Of a DNA stretch of 64,000 nucleotides, positions 1 to 6,556 are shown one piece after another (position 1 is the first letter of the stretch; each line of letters opens with the position of its first letter). Source of the DNA: Brevibacterium spongiae (lineage in GTDB: Bacteria; Actinomycetota; Actinomycetes; Actinomycetales; Brevibacteriaceae); the NCBI RefSeq assembly GCF_026168515.1, contig NZ_CP093443.1, positions 1,674,001-1,738,000 on the forward strand, given 5' to 3'. The position numbers and the translations under genes were made by a program. The notes beneath the pieces were generated by a model. That model was given only the letters and a program-made list of their open reading frames with translations. It did no database searches and was not told the origin of the DNA.

Positions 1-89
1 CCGCGAAGTCCGCCGGCAAGGTCCGGATGGAAGGCAAAGACTACATCATGGTCGATGGTGACGTGGTGGAGTTCCGATTTAACGTCTAG
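1..89 (+). CDS. ychF: YchF-family GTPase/ATPase, C-terminal end (partial)
   Basis: Only the last 28 codons are present, read in frame 3 from the window edge. They end in GDVVEFRFNV followed by TAG. A run of EGKDY, then DGD and V[VI]EFRFNV, is the hallmark C-terminus of the universal YchF/Ola1 TGS domain, so the family call is firm although the catalytic domain lies outside the window. The family binds ATP and the ribosome and is linked to oxidative-stress and translation control. A second degraded copy of the same tail lies at 1538-1584, so the last codons may have been replaced when the intervening genes arrived. Confidence 0.8.
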   Translation, partial: AKSAGKVRMEGKDYIMVDGDVVEFRFNV

Positions 90-107
90 CGTTATTGGCG
101 CGGCGCG

Positions 108-127
108 TTAAGCGTGGCATGCTTTAA
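108..127 (+). promoter_or_regulatory. Candidate operator/promoter of the HigBA pair
   Basis: An imperfect inverted repeat TTAAGC-7 nt-GCTTTAA lies immediately upstream of the GTG start of the toxin gene. HigA antitoxins normally bind a palindrome overlapping their own promoter, so this is a plausible autoregulatory site. This is inference from position and symmetry only. Confidence 0.4.
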
Positions 128-129
128 AT

Positions 130-411
130 GTGATCAGGTCCTTTGCTGACAAGGCGACCGAGCGGCTATGGCACCGCGACAAGGTGCCGTCGATCGATCC
201 CTGTGTTCAGAAGGCCGCCATCCGAAAGCTGGCGCAGATTCACGCTGCTAGGTTCATTGACTCCTTGCGTGTGCCTCCCGGAAATTGGTTGGAGCTGCTC
301 AAGGGTGACCGTACGGGGCAGCACAGTATCCGTGTGAACGATCAGTGGCGGATCTGTTTCACCTGGACAGAAGGAGGTGCAGAAGATGTCGAACTCGTCG
401 ACTACCACTGA
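130..411 (+). CDS. higB: HigB-like toxin of the RelE/ParE superfamily
   Basis: The 93-residue protein matches the HigB layout. It has an N-terminal helix pair, the segment PPGNWLELLKGDR, and a C-terminal strand block with SIRVNDQWRICFTW followed by VELVDYH. These are typical of HigB mRNA interferases, which cleave mRNA on the ribosome. The GTG start at 130 overlaps an out-of-frame ATG at 128. The gene overlaps the downstream antitoxin by 26 nt, and the toxin-first order is the usual one for HigBA. Function is inferred from family resemblance and the neighbouring HigA. Confidence 0.85.
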   Translation: MIRSFADKATERLWHRDKVPSIDPCVQKAAIRKLAQIHAARFIDSLRVPPGNWLELLKGDRTGQHSIRVNDQWRICFTWTEGGAEDVELVDYH

Positions 412-691
412 GCGGTGGGATCCAGTGCACCCGGGTGAGGTGCTCATGGAGGACTTCATCAAGGGCTTCGGGATCACTCAGAACAAGCTCGCGGTCTCGA
501 TCGGCGTGCCGCCACGCCGCATCAATGAGATCGTGCACGGCAAGCGAGCGATCACGGCTGACACGGCTTTGCGTCTCGGGCGCTACTTCGGAATTGACCC
601 TCAGTTCTGGCTCAACCTGCAGGCGCACTATGAGCTGGAACTCGCTGAAGATCGAGTGTCTGAGCAGATCGCCGCAATCACTCCGCTGTAG
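386..691 (+). CDS. higA: HigA-like antitoxin, HTH (XRE) DNA-binding protein
   Basis: This 101-residue protein has the HigA signature HPGEVLMEDF near the N-terminus. A helix-turn-helix follows (TQNKLAVSIGVPPRRINEIVHGKRAIT), then RLGRYFGIDPQFWLNLQ, the conserved tail of the family. An in-frame GTG at 377 is possible, but ATG 386 has AAGGAGG at 371-377 at ideal spacing, so it is chosen. The protein should bind and neutralise HigB and repress the shared promoter. Its stop is 5 nt before the next gene, which suggests one transcript with the carbamoyltransferase-like gene. Confidence 0.88.
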   Translation: MSNSSTTTERWDPVHPGEVLMEDFIKGFGITQNKLAVSIGVPPRRINEIVHGKRAITADTALRLGRYFGIDPQFWLNLQAHYELELAEDRVSEQIAAITPL

Positions 692-696
692 GTTGC

Positions 697-1536
697 GTGA
701 GTGAGGATGCCGTCAACGGGCGGCACCTGCTCTCGCTGCGTGATTGGGATTCCAAGGAACTCAAAGAACTCTTTGCATTAACCGACCGATATGTGGCGGG
801 GGTGGGCCCGCGATTCGACGCAGCGGCGGCTGTGTTCTTTCCGCCGTCGAGTCTGCGCACGCGCGTCTCCTTCGAGCGCGGTGCCAACCTCATGGGGATC
901 CAGCCGATTGCGTTTCCGCCTGAGTCTCTCGACAAGGCAGAAGACCTAGCGGACGTCGCGGGGTATCTCGCGCAATGGGTCGACCTCGTCGTCGTGCGGC
1001 ATCCTGACATCGGAGTGCTGGAGGGGCTGGCATCAGGGGATGCGTTGCCAGTCATCAACGCGATGACGAACGTGAACCATCCGTGCGAAGTGATTTCGGA
1101 TCTCTACGCGCTCTCGCGCGATGCCGACATCGCGCAGTTGCGGTACCTGTTCGTGGGCGCTGATGGAAACATCGCCAGAGCGTGGTGGGAGGCCGCCCAG
1201 GCATTCGGCCTCGACATAAGGCAGAGTTGCCCACCTGATTTGCGCGTCCCCGGCATGCTCTGGGAGGAGAGCCTGCGCAGTGCCATGCTGACTGCCGACG
1301 TGGTGATCACGGATGGTCCCGGTCCCCACGCCGAGGCGCTCGTTCCGTATCGTGTGACAGCCGAACTGCTCGATACCGCTCCACGAGGAGTGCGATTGGT
1401 GCCTTGCCCTCCGTTCATTCGAGGGCGAGAGGTCAGTCCGGATGCCGTGGTGCACAGCGCCTTTGTCGGCTACGAGTTCAAGCGTTTTCTCCTGCCTGTT
1501 CAACAGGCAGTGATGGCTCGAGCGTTGGTTGACTGA
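697..1536 (+). CDS. Aspartate/ornithine carbamoyltransferase-family protein (atypical)
   Basis: The 279-residue protein is shorter than usual ATC or OTC chains (about 305-330). It keeps the carbamoyl-phosphate motif SLRTR in SSLRTRVSFERG. It has an ATC-like VVVRHP and an OTC/ATC-like NHPCEVISDLYA, where the usual Gln of HPxQ is Glu. The usual HCLP or HPLPR substrate motif near the C-terminus reads VPCPPF. The fold is therefore clear, but the amino-group substrate cannot be assigned and neither argF nor pyrB should be used. The start is GTG, 5 nt after higA, so co-transcription with the toxin-antitoxin pair is likely. Confidence 0.72.
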   Translation: MSEDAVNGRHLLSLRDWDSKELKELFALTDRYVAGVGPRFDAAAAVFFPPSSLRTRVSFERGANLMGIQPIAFPPESLDKAEDLADVAGYLAQWVDLVVVRHPDIGVLEGLASGDALPVINAMTNVNHPCEVISDLYALSRDADIAQLRYLFVGADGNIARAWWEAAQAFGLDIRQSCPPDLRVPGMLWEESLRSAMLTADVVITDGPGPHAEALVPYRVTAELLDTAPRGVRLVPCPPFIRGREVSPDAVVHSAFVGYEFKRFLLPVQQAVMARALVD

Positions 1537-1537
1537 G

Positions 1538-1584
1538 ATGGTCCTACGTGACGGAACGTTGTGGAGTTCCGCTTCAACGTGTGA
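1538..1584 (+). pseudogene. Degraded duplicate of the ychF 3' end
   Basis: Immediately after the carbamoyltransferase stop, reading from 1538 gives MVLRDG. After a one-base frame slip the sequence reads VVEFRFNV and ends with TGA at 1582-1584. This is the YchF C-terminal sequence again, with different synonymous codons from the copy at 63-89. It is best explained as the displaced original tail of ychF, or an attachment-like duplication left by insertion of the 90-1536 segment. Confidence 0.6.
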
Positions 1585-1881
1585 GCCGGCCCCGCACGAC
1601 CACAAGTTTGCCGCGACCGGCGGATCCGACGGTCCGGACTGCGGCCGTGCTCGAGCAGGGACCCGCGCGTGAGCGCGCGTGGCCGAGACGACGTTCTGGT
1701 CGGCTGGCCCCGGCTGCCCTGAGCTGATCGAGCGCCGCGGAGGCCACGCCGTCGTCGAACCCTGCTGTGGTTGCCTCGTATCAGGCTGCCGGATTCGTCA
1801 CGACCGGCGAAGTCCACGAGCTTCTGCCGGCCAGCCTGCTGAGTCGTAACCAATCCCTCGGTCGACCGGTATCCTGAGAGC
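1585..1881. other. Gene-free stretch between the ychF-tail remnant and the MNT gene
   Basis: No open frame with a start, ribosome-binding site and coding-like composition was found on either strand. One plus-strand frame around 1758-1877 reads through as a coding-like stretch ending in TGA just before the next gene. It may be the remnant of a lost gene, but it is not recognisable. Confidence 0.4.
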
Positions 1882-2211
1882 ATGTCTGAGGCCACAGTGA
1901 CACCAGAGACTCTCGCCCTGCGCGAGCTTCTCGCCGTGCGTCGCGATGAGTTCCAGGTGCTCCTCGACCGGTACGGCGCGACGAACCCGAAGCTCTTCGG
2001 ATCCGTCGCTCGCGGAACAGCGCACACGGGTTCGGACATCGACATCCTCGTCGAGATGGACCCCGCGGATGGGAACCTGCTCATGCGGGCGTCCGGGCTC
2101 ATGGAGGAGGCTCGAGAGTTGTTCGGCCGCGACGATATCGACGTCTTCCCAGCCCAGCTGATCAAACGCCCGATCTCGGCCTCAGCGCTCGTCGATGCTG
2201 TCGCACTGTGA
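1882..2211 (+). CDS. MNT-type minimal nucleotidyltransferase (antitoxin-like)
   Basis: The 109-residue protein carries the nucleotidyltransferase motif FGSVARG, followed 7 residues later by SDIDILVEM, that is GSxxRG and DxD, plus a third acidic strand DIDVFPAQL. It belongs to the MNT/KNTase-like family of about 100 residues. In MNT-HEPN modules (for example MntA-HepT), the MNT protein AMPylates and silences the HEPN RNase. A HEPN-like fragment starts in the 4-nt overlap at its stop codon, which supports that role, although the partner appears broken here. Confidence 0.8.
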   Translation: MSEATVTPETLALRELLAVRRDEFQVLLDRYGATNPKLFGSVARGTAHTGSDIDILVEMDPADGNLLMRASGLMEEARELFGRDDIDVFPAQLIKRPISASALVDAVAL

Positions 2212-2498
2212 GCCGCGATCCCTCCCAGCGCATTGCTGATGTGCTTGTTCAACGTCCAGCATCGGGCGTCGAGATGATCAGAGCAGGGGCACCAGCGGGG
2301 AGAATCTCATCCAGCGAGCCGTCGAACCTCGTTGAGGGTCGGCGAAAGTGCCTGAGCTGCCTCGAGAAGAACGATCGGTCACTGTCGCTCGATGAGGTCT
2401 GGTCCGCTATCAGCGATCATCGACGTGGTCGGGCCGCGCGTTCCCGCCACCACACCACCGCGACGACGGCAACGTTCACGGCCATAAGTATGAGGTAA
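2208..2498 (+). pseudogene. Probable degraded HEPN-domain (DUF86-like) partner of the MNT protein
   Basis: The frame opens with MSRDPSQRIADVL in a GTGA overlap with the MNT stop, just as DUF86/HepT proteins do. Near its end is SLDEVWSAISDH, which resembles the family's C-terminal helix. The middle does not read as a HEPN domain: the expected RxxxxH RNase motif is absent and is not restored in the other two plus frames. The stretch is also far shorter than a normal HEPN protein before it runs into the convergent protease gene at 2417. I read it as a toxin remnant after internal deletion and frameshift. The assignment is tentative. Confidence 0.4.
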
Positions 2499-3289
2499 GA
2501 AGGTCCGCCAGCACCGACGTCGCGATCGAAAGCGGGCGTCTCGCCGCCGGCGAGCACGGTGTTCAACGTCGAAGTGACGAGGTTGTTGGCGACATGGAAC
2601 GCGATCGATGCTTCGAGGCCGCGGCTGACCACGGCCATGACCGCAGTTCCGAGACCCAAGACGAGATAGTAGGCGAACAGCCACGGGTCGAACGAGACGT
2701 GCACGAGGGCGAACAGGATGGTGGAGCCGGCGATCCCAGCGATGAGTGCTGGCCGAGCCGGTCGAACCCATGACGCGATCGCGGGCATCAGCGAGCCGCG
2801 GAAGATCAGCTCCTCACCCGCGGATTGCAGCGGCGCGGTCAGGACCGACACCGCCAGAAGTGCGACCGTCGTCCCGGTGATGCCGAACCCCACCCATCCC
2901 GTCGCCTCGGGAGCAAGCAGCGCCGTGGCACCCGCACCGGCCGCGACGAGTGTGAGGGAGAGGACTCCGTAGCGGCCGAGGCGGCGCAGGTCGATGCCGC
3001 GTGGATGGGTGAGCAGTCTGCGCCAGGGCACCCGAGCGGTCCGTGCAGTCAGAAGGAGCGCGATCAGCGCGGTTGCGGCAACGCTGAGGTTGTTCGCCAG
3101 CTGGGTCGTCGGAGTCATCGCCGGGGTGAACAGGTCCTCCCGCCCGTCGATGAGGGAGGACGCGGCGTAGAAGGCGAACTGCAGGGCGAAGAACAGAATC
3201 AGGATGCCTACGACGAGCAGCGCTGATCTCCACCGCGCCAGGTGCAGGTGAGCACCGTACGGTCGGTTGATCTGCGGATCGTTCGCCAT
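2417..3289 (-). CDS. CPBP-family intramembrane metalloprotease (CAAX protease/Abi)
   Basis: The 290-residue membrane protein has several hydrophobic segments. It carries the CPBP motifs in order: EELIFRG (EExxxR), then FALVHVSFDPW (FxxxH), and finally AFHVANN (HxxxN/B). These are the active-site residues of Rce1-like glutamic or metallo proteases that act inside the membrane. The ATG at 3289 is preceded by GAGAGGGG at good spacing, so longer upstream starts are rejected. It follows the unknown gene at 3315-3647 by 25 nt on the same strand, so the two probably share a promoter. The physiological substrate is unknown; some family members act in bacteriocin immunity. Confidence 0.85.
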   Translation of the reverse strand: MANDPQINRPYGAHLHLARWRSALLVVGILILFFALQFAFYAASSLIDGREDLFTPAMTPTTQLANNLSVAATALIALLLTARTARVPWRRLLTHPRGIDLRRLGRYGVLSLTLVAAGAGATALLAPEATGWVGFGITGTTVALLAVSVLTAPLQSAGEELIFRGSLMPAIASWVRPARPALIAGIAGSTILFALVHVSFDPWLFAYYLVLGLGTAVMAVVSRGLEASIAFHVANNLVTSTLNTVLAGGETPAFDRDVGAGGPSYLILMAVNVAVVAVVWWRERAARPRR

Positions 3290-3314
3290 CGTGGTCCCCT
3301 CTCGGTGGTTGTGA

Positions 3315-3647
3315 TCAGTTGCCGGCGGCATGGTGGCAGCGCTCCATGTCGGAGCCACTCATGGCTCCCTCGATGACTCCGCCTTTGACAGGGAAGGCGT
3401 TCGGGATTCTCCCAGCGGCCGCCTGGATGCCCGATTCGTATAGTTGTGCTTTGACCTCGCTGGACGACTGATTCACCCAGTGGCGCACGTCATCCGAGTA
3501 CCTGCGAGGTTCACCCCGAGCCTCTCTGTATTTCAGGTGGAAGTGCGCGCCGCCGGGGAATTGCCACCAGCGGAACCGCTGCAGTTCCGGGCCGTCGCCC
3601 GGCTCGACGCGCCTCACGGCACGACGGTGCTGCCAACGCTGAAACAC
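3315..3647 (-). CDS. Hypothetical protein, 110 aa
   Basis: I do not recognise this protein. The GTG at 3647 has GAGGAG a few bases upstream, so it is preferred over an earlier ATG at 3710 that would lie inside the operator repeats. The product is soluble, rich in Arg, Gln and aromatic residues (FRWWQFPGGAHFHLKY), and has no signal peptide or membrane segment. It is followed directly by the CPBP protease gene. The paired palindromes at 3671-3720 just upstream imply tight repression by a dedicated regulator. Confidence 0.6.
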   Translation of the reverse strand: MFQRWQHRRAVRRVEPGDGPELQRFRWWQFPGGAHFHLKYREARGEPRRYSDDVRHWVNQSSSEVKAQLYESGIQAAAGRIPNAFPVKGGVIEGAMSGSDMERCHHAAGN

Positions 3648-3670
3648 GGTTATCTCCTCACGCTCCGTGG

Positions 3671-3720
3671 TAACACACTGTGTTGGTGCGGCTCGGTAAT
3701 AAAGTAACACACTGTGTTGG
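3671..3720 (-). promoter_or_regulatory. Two identical palindromic operators upstream of the 3647-2417 gene pair
   Basis: The 16-mer TAACACACTGTGTTGG occurs twice, at 3671-3686 and 3705-3720. Each contains the palindrome AACACA-C-TGTGTT. The copies are 34 bp apart, about three helical turns, and bracket an AT-rich segment suitable for the minus-strand promoter. This layout is typical of a repressor that binds as two dimers on one DNA face. No regulator gene is adjacent in the same operon. Confidence 0.65.
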
Positions 3721-3824
3721 AAGGATGTCGTGCGTGGAGCTGCTGGCCGGATGGACGAAGATCAACGGCGCGGTTGCGGGAGGCTGGAGCGGGACGGGTC
3801 GGGTCGGCGAAAATAAGTCAGCGG

Positions 3825-3843
3825 ACACTGTATAGTTCAGTGT
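3825..3843 (+). promoter_or_regulatory. CmtR operator overlapping a leaderless promoter
   Basis: A perfect inverted repeat ACACTG-7 nt-CAGTGT ends one base before the ATG of cmtR. The spacer contains TATAGT, which places a -10 hexamer 7 nt before the ATG, so transcription probably starts at the start codon itself. Binding of CmtR here would directly cover the promoter. Confidence 0.65.
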
Positions 3844-4203
3844 ATGCTGACCATTGCTTCTCGCCTCGACGTCATGAACCGACTCGGTCGGGCCATGGCC
3901 GACCCGACGCGTTCCCGTATCCTGATGACCCTGCTCGATGGCCCGAGCTACCCCGCGGTGCTCTCGCGCGAGCTGGAACTGACCCGTTCGAACGTGTCGA
4001 ACCATCTGACGTGCCTGCGCGACTGCGGCATCGTGGTCGCCGAGCCCGAGGGGCGGCAGACGCGCTACGAGATCGCCGACCCGCACCTCGCGGCGGCACT
4101 CACGGCACTCGTGGACGTGACGCTGGCTGTTGACGATCACGCGCCGTGCGTGGACTCCAAATGTGCCGTTCCCGGCTGCTGTGACACGGAGACGAGTGCA
4201 TGA
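3844..4203 (+). CDS. cmtR: CmtR-type ArsR/SmtB repressor sensing Cd(II)/Pb(II)
   Basis: The 119-residue winged-helix protein closely follows mycobacterial CmtR. It has RLGRAMADPTRSRILMTLLDG, then LTRSNVSNHLTCLRDCG. The three metal ligands known for CmtR, Cys57, Cys61 and Cys102, fall at exactly the same positions here. It also has a Cys-rich tail (KCAVPGCCD). The apo-protein should repress its own operon, with metal causing release. The stop overlaps the ATPase start by 4 nt (ATGA). The ATG at 3844 is probably leaderless. Confidence 0.92.
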   Translation: MLTIASRLDVMNRLGRAMADPTRSRILMTLLDGPSYPAVLSRELELTRSNVSNHLTCLRDCGIVVAEPEGRQTRYEIADPHLAAALTALVDVTLAVDDHAPCVDSKCAVPGCCDTETSA

Positions 4204-6113
4204 GCGCGGCCTGCGGCTGCGGCGACCCTGAGACCATCGTCGGTGAAGCAGCAGAGCAGGAGCACGAACGCCCGTGGTGGCGAGACCGTGAGATCATGAT
4301 CCCCGTCTGCTCCGGTGTCGCTTTGGGCATCGGCCTTGCTCTCGAATGGACGGGCGCGGAGACGCCAGCGCTGGTGGTGTTCTGGATCGGTCTGCTGCTT
4401 GGCGCGTCGACCTTCACCCCTGGAGCGATCCGCAAGCTGTTCAAGGGCAAGCTGGGAATCAGCCTGCTGATGACGATCAGCGCGGTCGGAGCGGTGATCC
4501 TCGGCTATGTCGAGGAGGCCGCTGCCTTGGCATTCCTCTATTCGATCGCCGAGGCGTTGGAAGACAAAGCGATGGACCGTGCCCGCGTAGGGCTGCGGGC
4601 GCTGCTCAGCCTCGTCCCAGAAACCTCCACCATCCGCCGAGGCGGCGAATCGGTTGAAATCGCCGCGGAGGACTTGACCATCGGGCACCTCATGCTCATA
4701 CGCCCGGGGGAGCGAATCGCGACAGACGGCATCGTTCGAACAGGACGCTCCAGTCTCGACACGTCCGCGATCACCGGTGAGTCGATCCCGGTCGAAGTCG
4801 AGCCCGGCGATGCCGTGTCGGCCGGAGCGATCAACACGGCAGGTGCGCTGGAGGTCGAGGCGAGCGCGGCGGGCACTGACAACTCGCTGACCACGATCGT
4901 CGAACTGGTGGAGCGGGCGCAGACGGAGAAGGGGAACCGCGCTCGCCTTGCCGACCGCATCGCCCGACCGCTGGTGCCCGGGGTACTCATCCTCGCGGCT
5001 CTCGTCGCTGTGATCGGGGCGCTGCTCGGCGTCCCGCAGCTGTGGATCACCCGCGCGCTGGTTGTGCTCGTCGCGGCGTCCCCGTGCGCATTGGCCATCG
5101 CGGTGCCGCTGACCGTGGTGGCCGCGATCGGTTCCGCGAGCAAGTTCGGCGTGATCATCAAGTCCGGCGCTGCGTTCGAACGATTCGGGACAATCCGCCA
5201 CGTGGCCCTGGACAAGACCGGCACACTGACCCGCAACGAGCCCACCGTGACCGCGGTCCTCACCGCGGATGGCGTAACCGAAGCACAAGTTCTGGCGTGG
5301 GCTGCGGCGCTCGAGCAGCACAGCACACATCCTCTCGCGTCCGCGATCACCGCCGCCGCGCCGGGGGTTCCGGCAGCCGAGGACGTGACCGAACAGGCAG
5401 GTCACGGCGTCGAAGGCACGGTCGACGGGGCACGAATCACAGTGGGCAGTCCCCGTTGGCTCGACTCCGGCATGCTCGGCGACCAGATCACGGGCCTGGA
5501 AGAGCAGGGCATGACCGTGGTGATCGTCCATCGCGACGACGTCCCGGTCGCCGCAATAGGCGTCCGCGACGAGCTGCGCCCCGGGGTCCGTGAGGTCGTC
5601 CACACGCTCGCCGCCCAGGGCATCGGGGTCACGATGCTCACCGGAGACAACCCCCGCACCGCTCGCGCCCTGGCAGCGCAGGCCGGGATCGGCGACGTGC
5701 GTGCCGAACTGCGGCCCGAGGACAAAGCCGCAGCGATCAGAGAACTCGGCCGGAAGGGAGCAGTGGCGATGATCGGTGACGGGATCAATGACGCCCCGGC
5801 CCTCGCCGCGGCGGATGTCGGCATCGCGATGGGCGCGACAGGCTCCGACGCCGCGATCGAGTCCGCGGACCTCGCCTTCACCGGCCACGACCTGCACCTG
5901 ATCCCGCGCGCGTTCGACCATGCCCGCCGAGGACGCCGCATCATCAACCAGAACATCATTCTGTCGCTCCTGATCATCACAGCCTTGCTGCCGCTCGCAC
6001 TCTTCGGTGTCCTGGGGCTTGCCGCTGTGGTGTTCGTCCACGAGATCGCAGAGGTGATCGTGATTCTCAACGGCCTGCGCGCTGCACGGACCCGAAAGGA
6101 ACAGCACACATGA
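4200..6113 (+). CDS. P1B-type heavy-metal exporting ATPase (Cd/Pb/Co/Zn type)
   Basis: The 637-residue membrane pump has a short N-terminal CGCGD metal motif. It carries the actuator motif TGES at 192-195, the transmembrane metal motif SPC at 294-296, the phosphorylated Asp338 in DKTGTLT, HP in the STHPLA loop, and GDGINDAP in the hinge. The last helix has HEIAEV followed by NGLR. SPC in place of CPC and an HE motif in the last helix resemble the P1B-4 subgroup and mycobacterial CtpG/CtpD-like pumps. Position directly after cmtR implies cadmium or lead induction. It sits in a three-gene ATGA-coupled operon. Confidence 0.9.
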   Translation: MSAACGCGDPETIVGEAAEQEHERPWWRDREIMIPVCSGVALGIGLALEWTGAETPALVVFWIGLLLGASTFTPGAIRKLFKGKLGISLLMTISAVGAVILGYVEEAAALAFLYSIAEALEDKAMDRARVGLRALLSLVPETSTIRRGGESVEIAAEDLTIGHLMLIRPGERIATDGIVRTGRSSLDTSAITGESIPVEVEPGDAVSAGAINTAGALEVEASAAGTDNSLTTIVELVERAQTEKGNRARLADRIARPLVPGVLILAALVAVIGALLGVPQLWITRALVVLVAASPCALAIAVPLTVVAAIGSASKFGVIIKSGAAFERFGTIRHVALDKTGTLTRNEPTVTAVLTADGVTEAQVLAWAAALEQHSTHPLASAITAAAPGVPAAEDVTEQAGHGVEGTVDGARITVGSPRWLDSGMLGDQITGLEEQGMTVVIVHRDDVPVAAIGVRDELRPGVREVVHTLAAQGIGVTMLTGDNPRTARALAAQAGIGDVRAELRPEDKAAAIRELGRKGAVAMIGDGINDAPALAAADVGIAMGATGSDAAIESADLAFTGHDLHLIPRAFDHARRGRRIINQNIILSLLIITALLPLALFGVLGLAAVVFVHEIAEVIVILNGLRAARTRKEQHT

Positions 6114-6418
6114 AGGTCGAACTGCTGCACATCCTCGACTGCCCGAACACAGGTATCGCCGAAGCCAACGTGCGTGCCGCACTGGATGCTCACGGACTCA
6201 GCGACGTGCCGATCAGACTGGTCACGATCCGCAACGAGGTCGAGGCGACGAGCACACCGTTCGGCGGGTCGCCCACGATCCTCGTCGACGGTGTCGACCT
6301 GTTCCCCACGACACCGGTTCGCTCGCTGGCATGCCGCGTCTATGCCACAGGGGACGGGTTTGCCGGCGCACCGACGCAGGATCAGGCAGAGGAAGCGCTG
6401 CGCGCGATCGCTCCCTGA
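6110..6418 (+). CDS. Thioredoxin-like small protein of the metal-resistance operon
   Basis: This 102-residue protein starts inside the ATPase stop (ATGA overlap). It begins MKVELLHILDCPN, with a single Cys11 where thioredoxins carry their CxxC, and has FGGSPTILVDGVDLF, a typical thioredoxin-fold cis-proline region. Another Cys lies in SLACRVY. Similar proteins occur next to mercury and cadmium resistance genes and resemble the C-terminal part of alkylmercury lyase. A role in delivering metal or reducing metal-damaged thiols is an inference. Confidence 0.7.
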   Translation: MKVELLHILDCPNTGIAEANVRAALDAHGLSDVPIRLVTIRNEVEATSTPFGGSPTILVDGVDLFPTTPVRSLACRVYATGDGFAGAPTQDQAEEALRAIAP

Positions 6419-6460
6419 CGTCGGTCGCAATCCGTCGTCCCCATATATGCCGCGCGTGTG

Positions 6461-6470
6461 CACTATAGTG
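6461..6470 (+). promoter_or_regulatory. Palindrome with TATAGT, candidate promoter/operator
   Basis: CACTATAGTG is a perfect 10-bp palindrome about 87 nt upstream of the hydrolase gene. It contains a good -10 hexamer, so it may combine promoter and operator. Flanking GCGC on one side and AGCGC on the other add partial symmetry. Confidence 0.35.
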
Positions 6471-6556
6471 AGCGCTGGCGTGAGCTGATGATCGCAACGA
6501 TGAGATCTGGTGAAGATGACATGTCCTTCTGAAAGATCGAAAGTTGAGGATTGAAG

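Noticed and set aside
90..1584. A complete integrative element with integrase
   Set aside because: No integrase, recombinase, tRNA gene or excisionase lies within the bracketed segment. Only the duplicated ychF tail suggests past integration.
3714..4133. 139-aa plus-strand frame overlapping cmtR
   Set aside because: Different frame from cmtR, covers the operator region and has no recognisable domain; cmtR is clearly the real gene.
4137..6182. 681-aa open frame on the minus strand
   Set aside because: It is the antisense shadow of the P-type ATPase and carries no domain signature; the plus-strand frame has all ATPase motifs.
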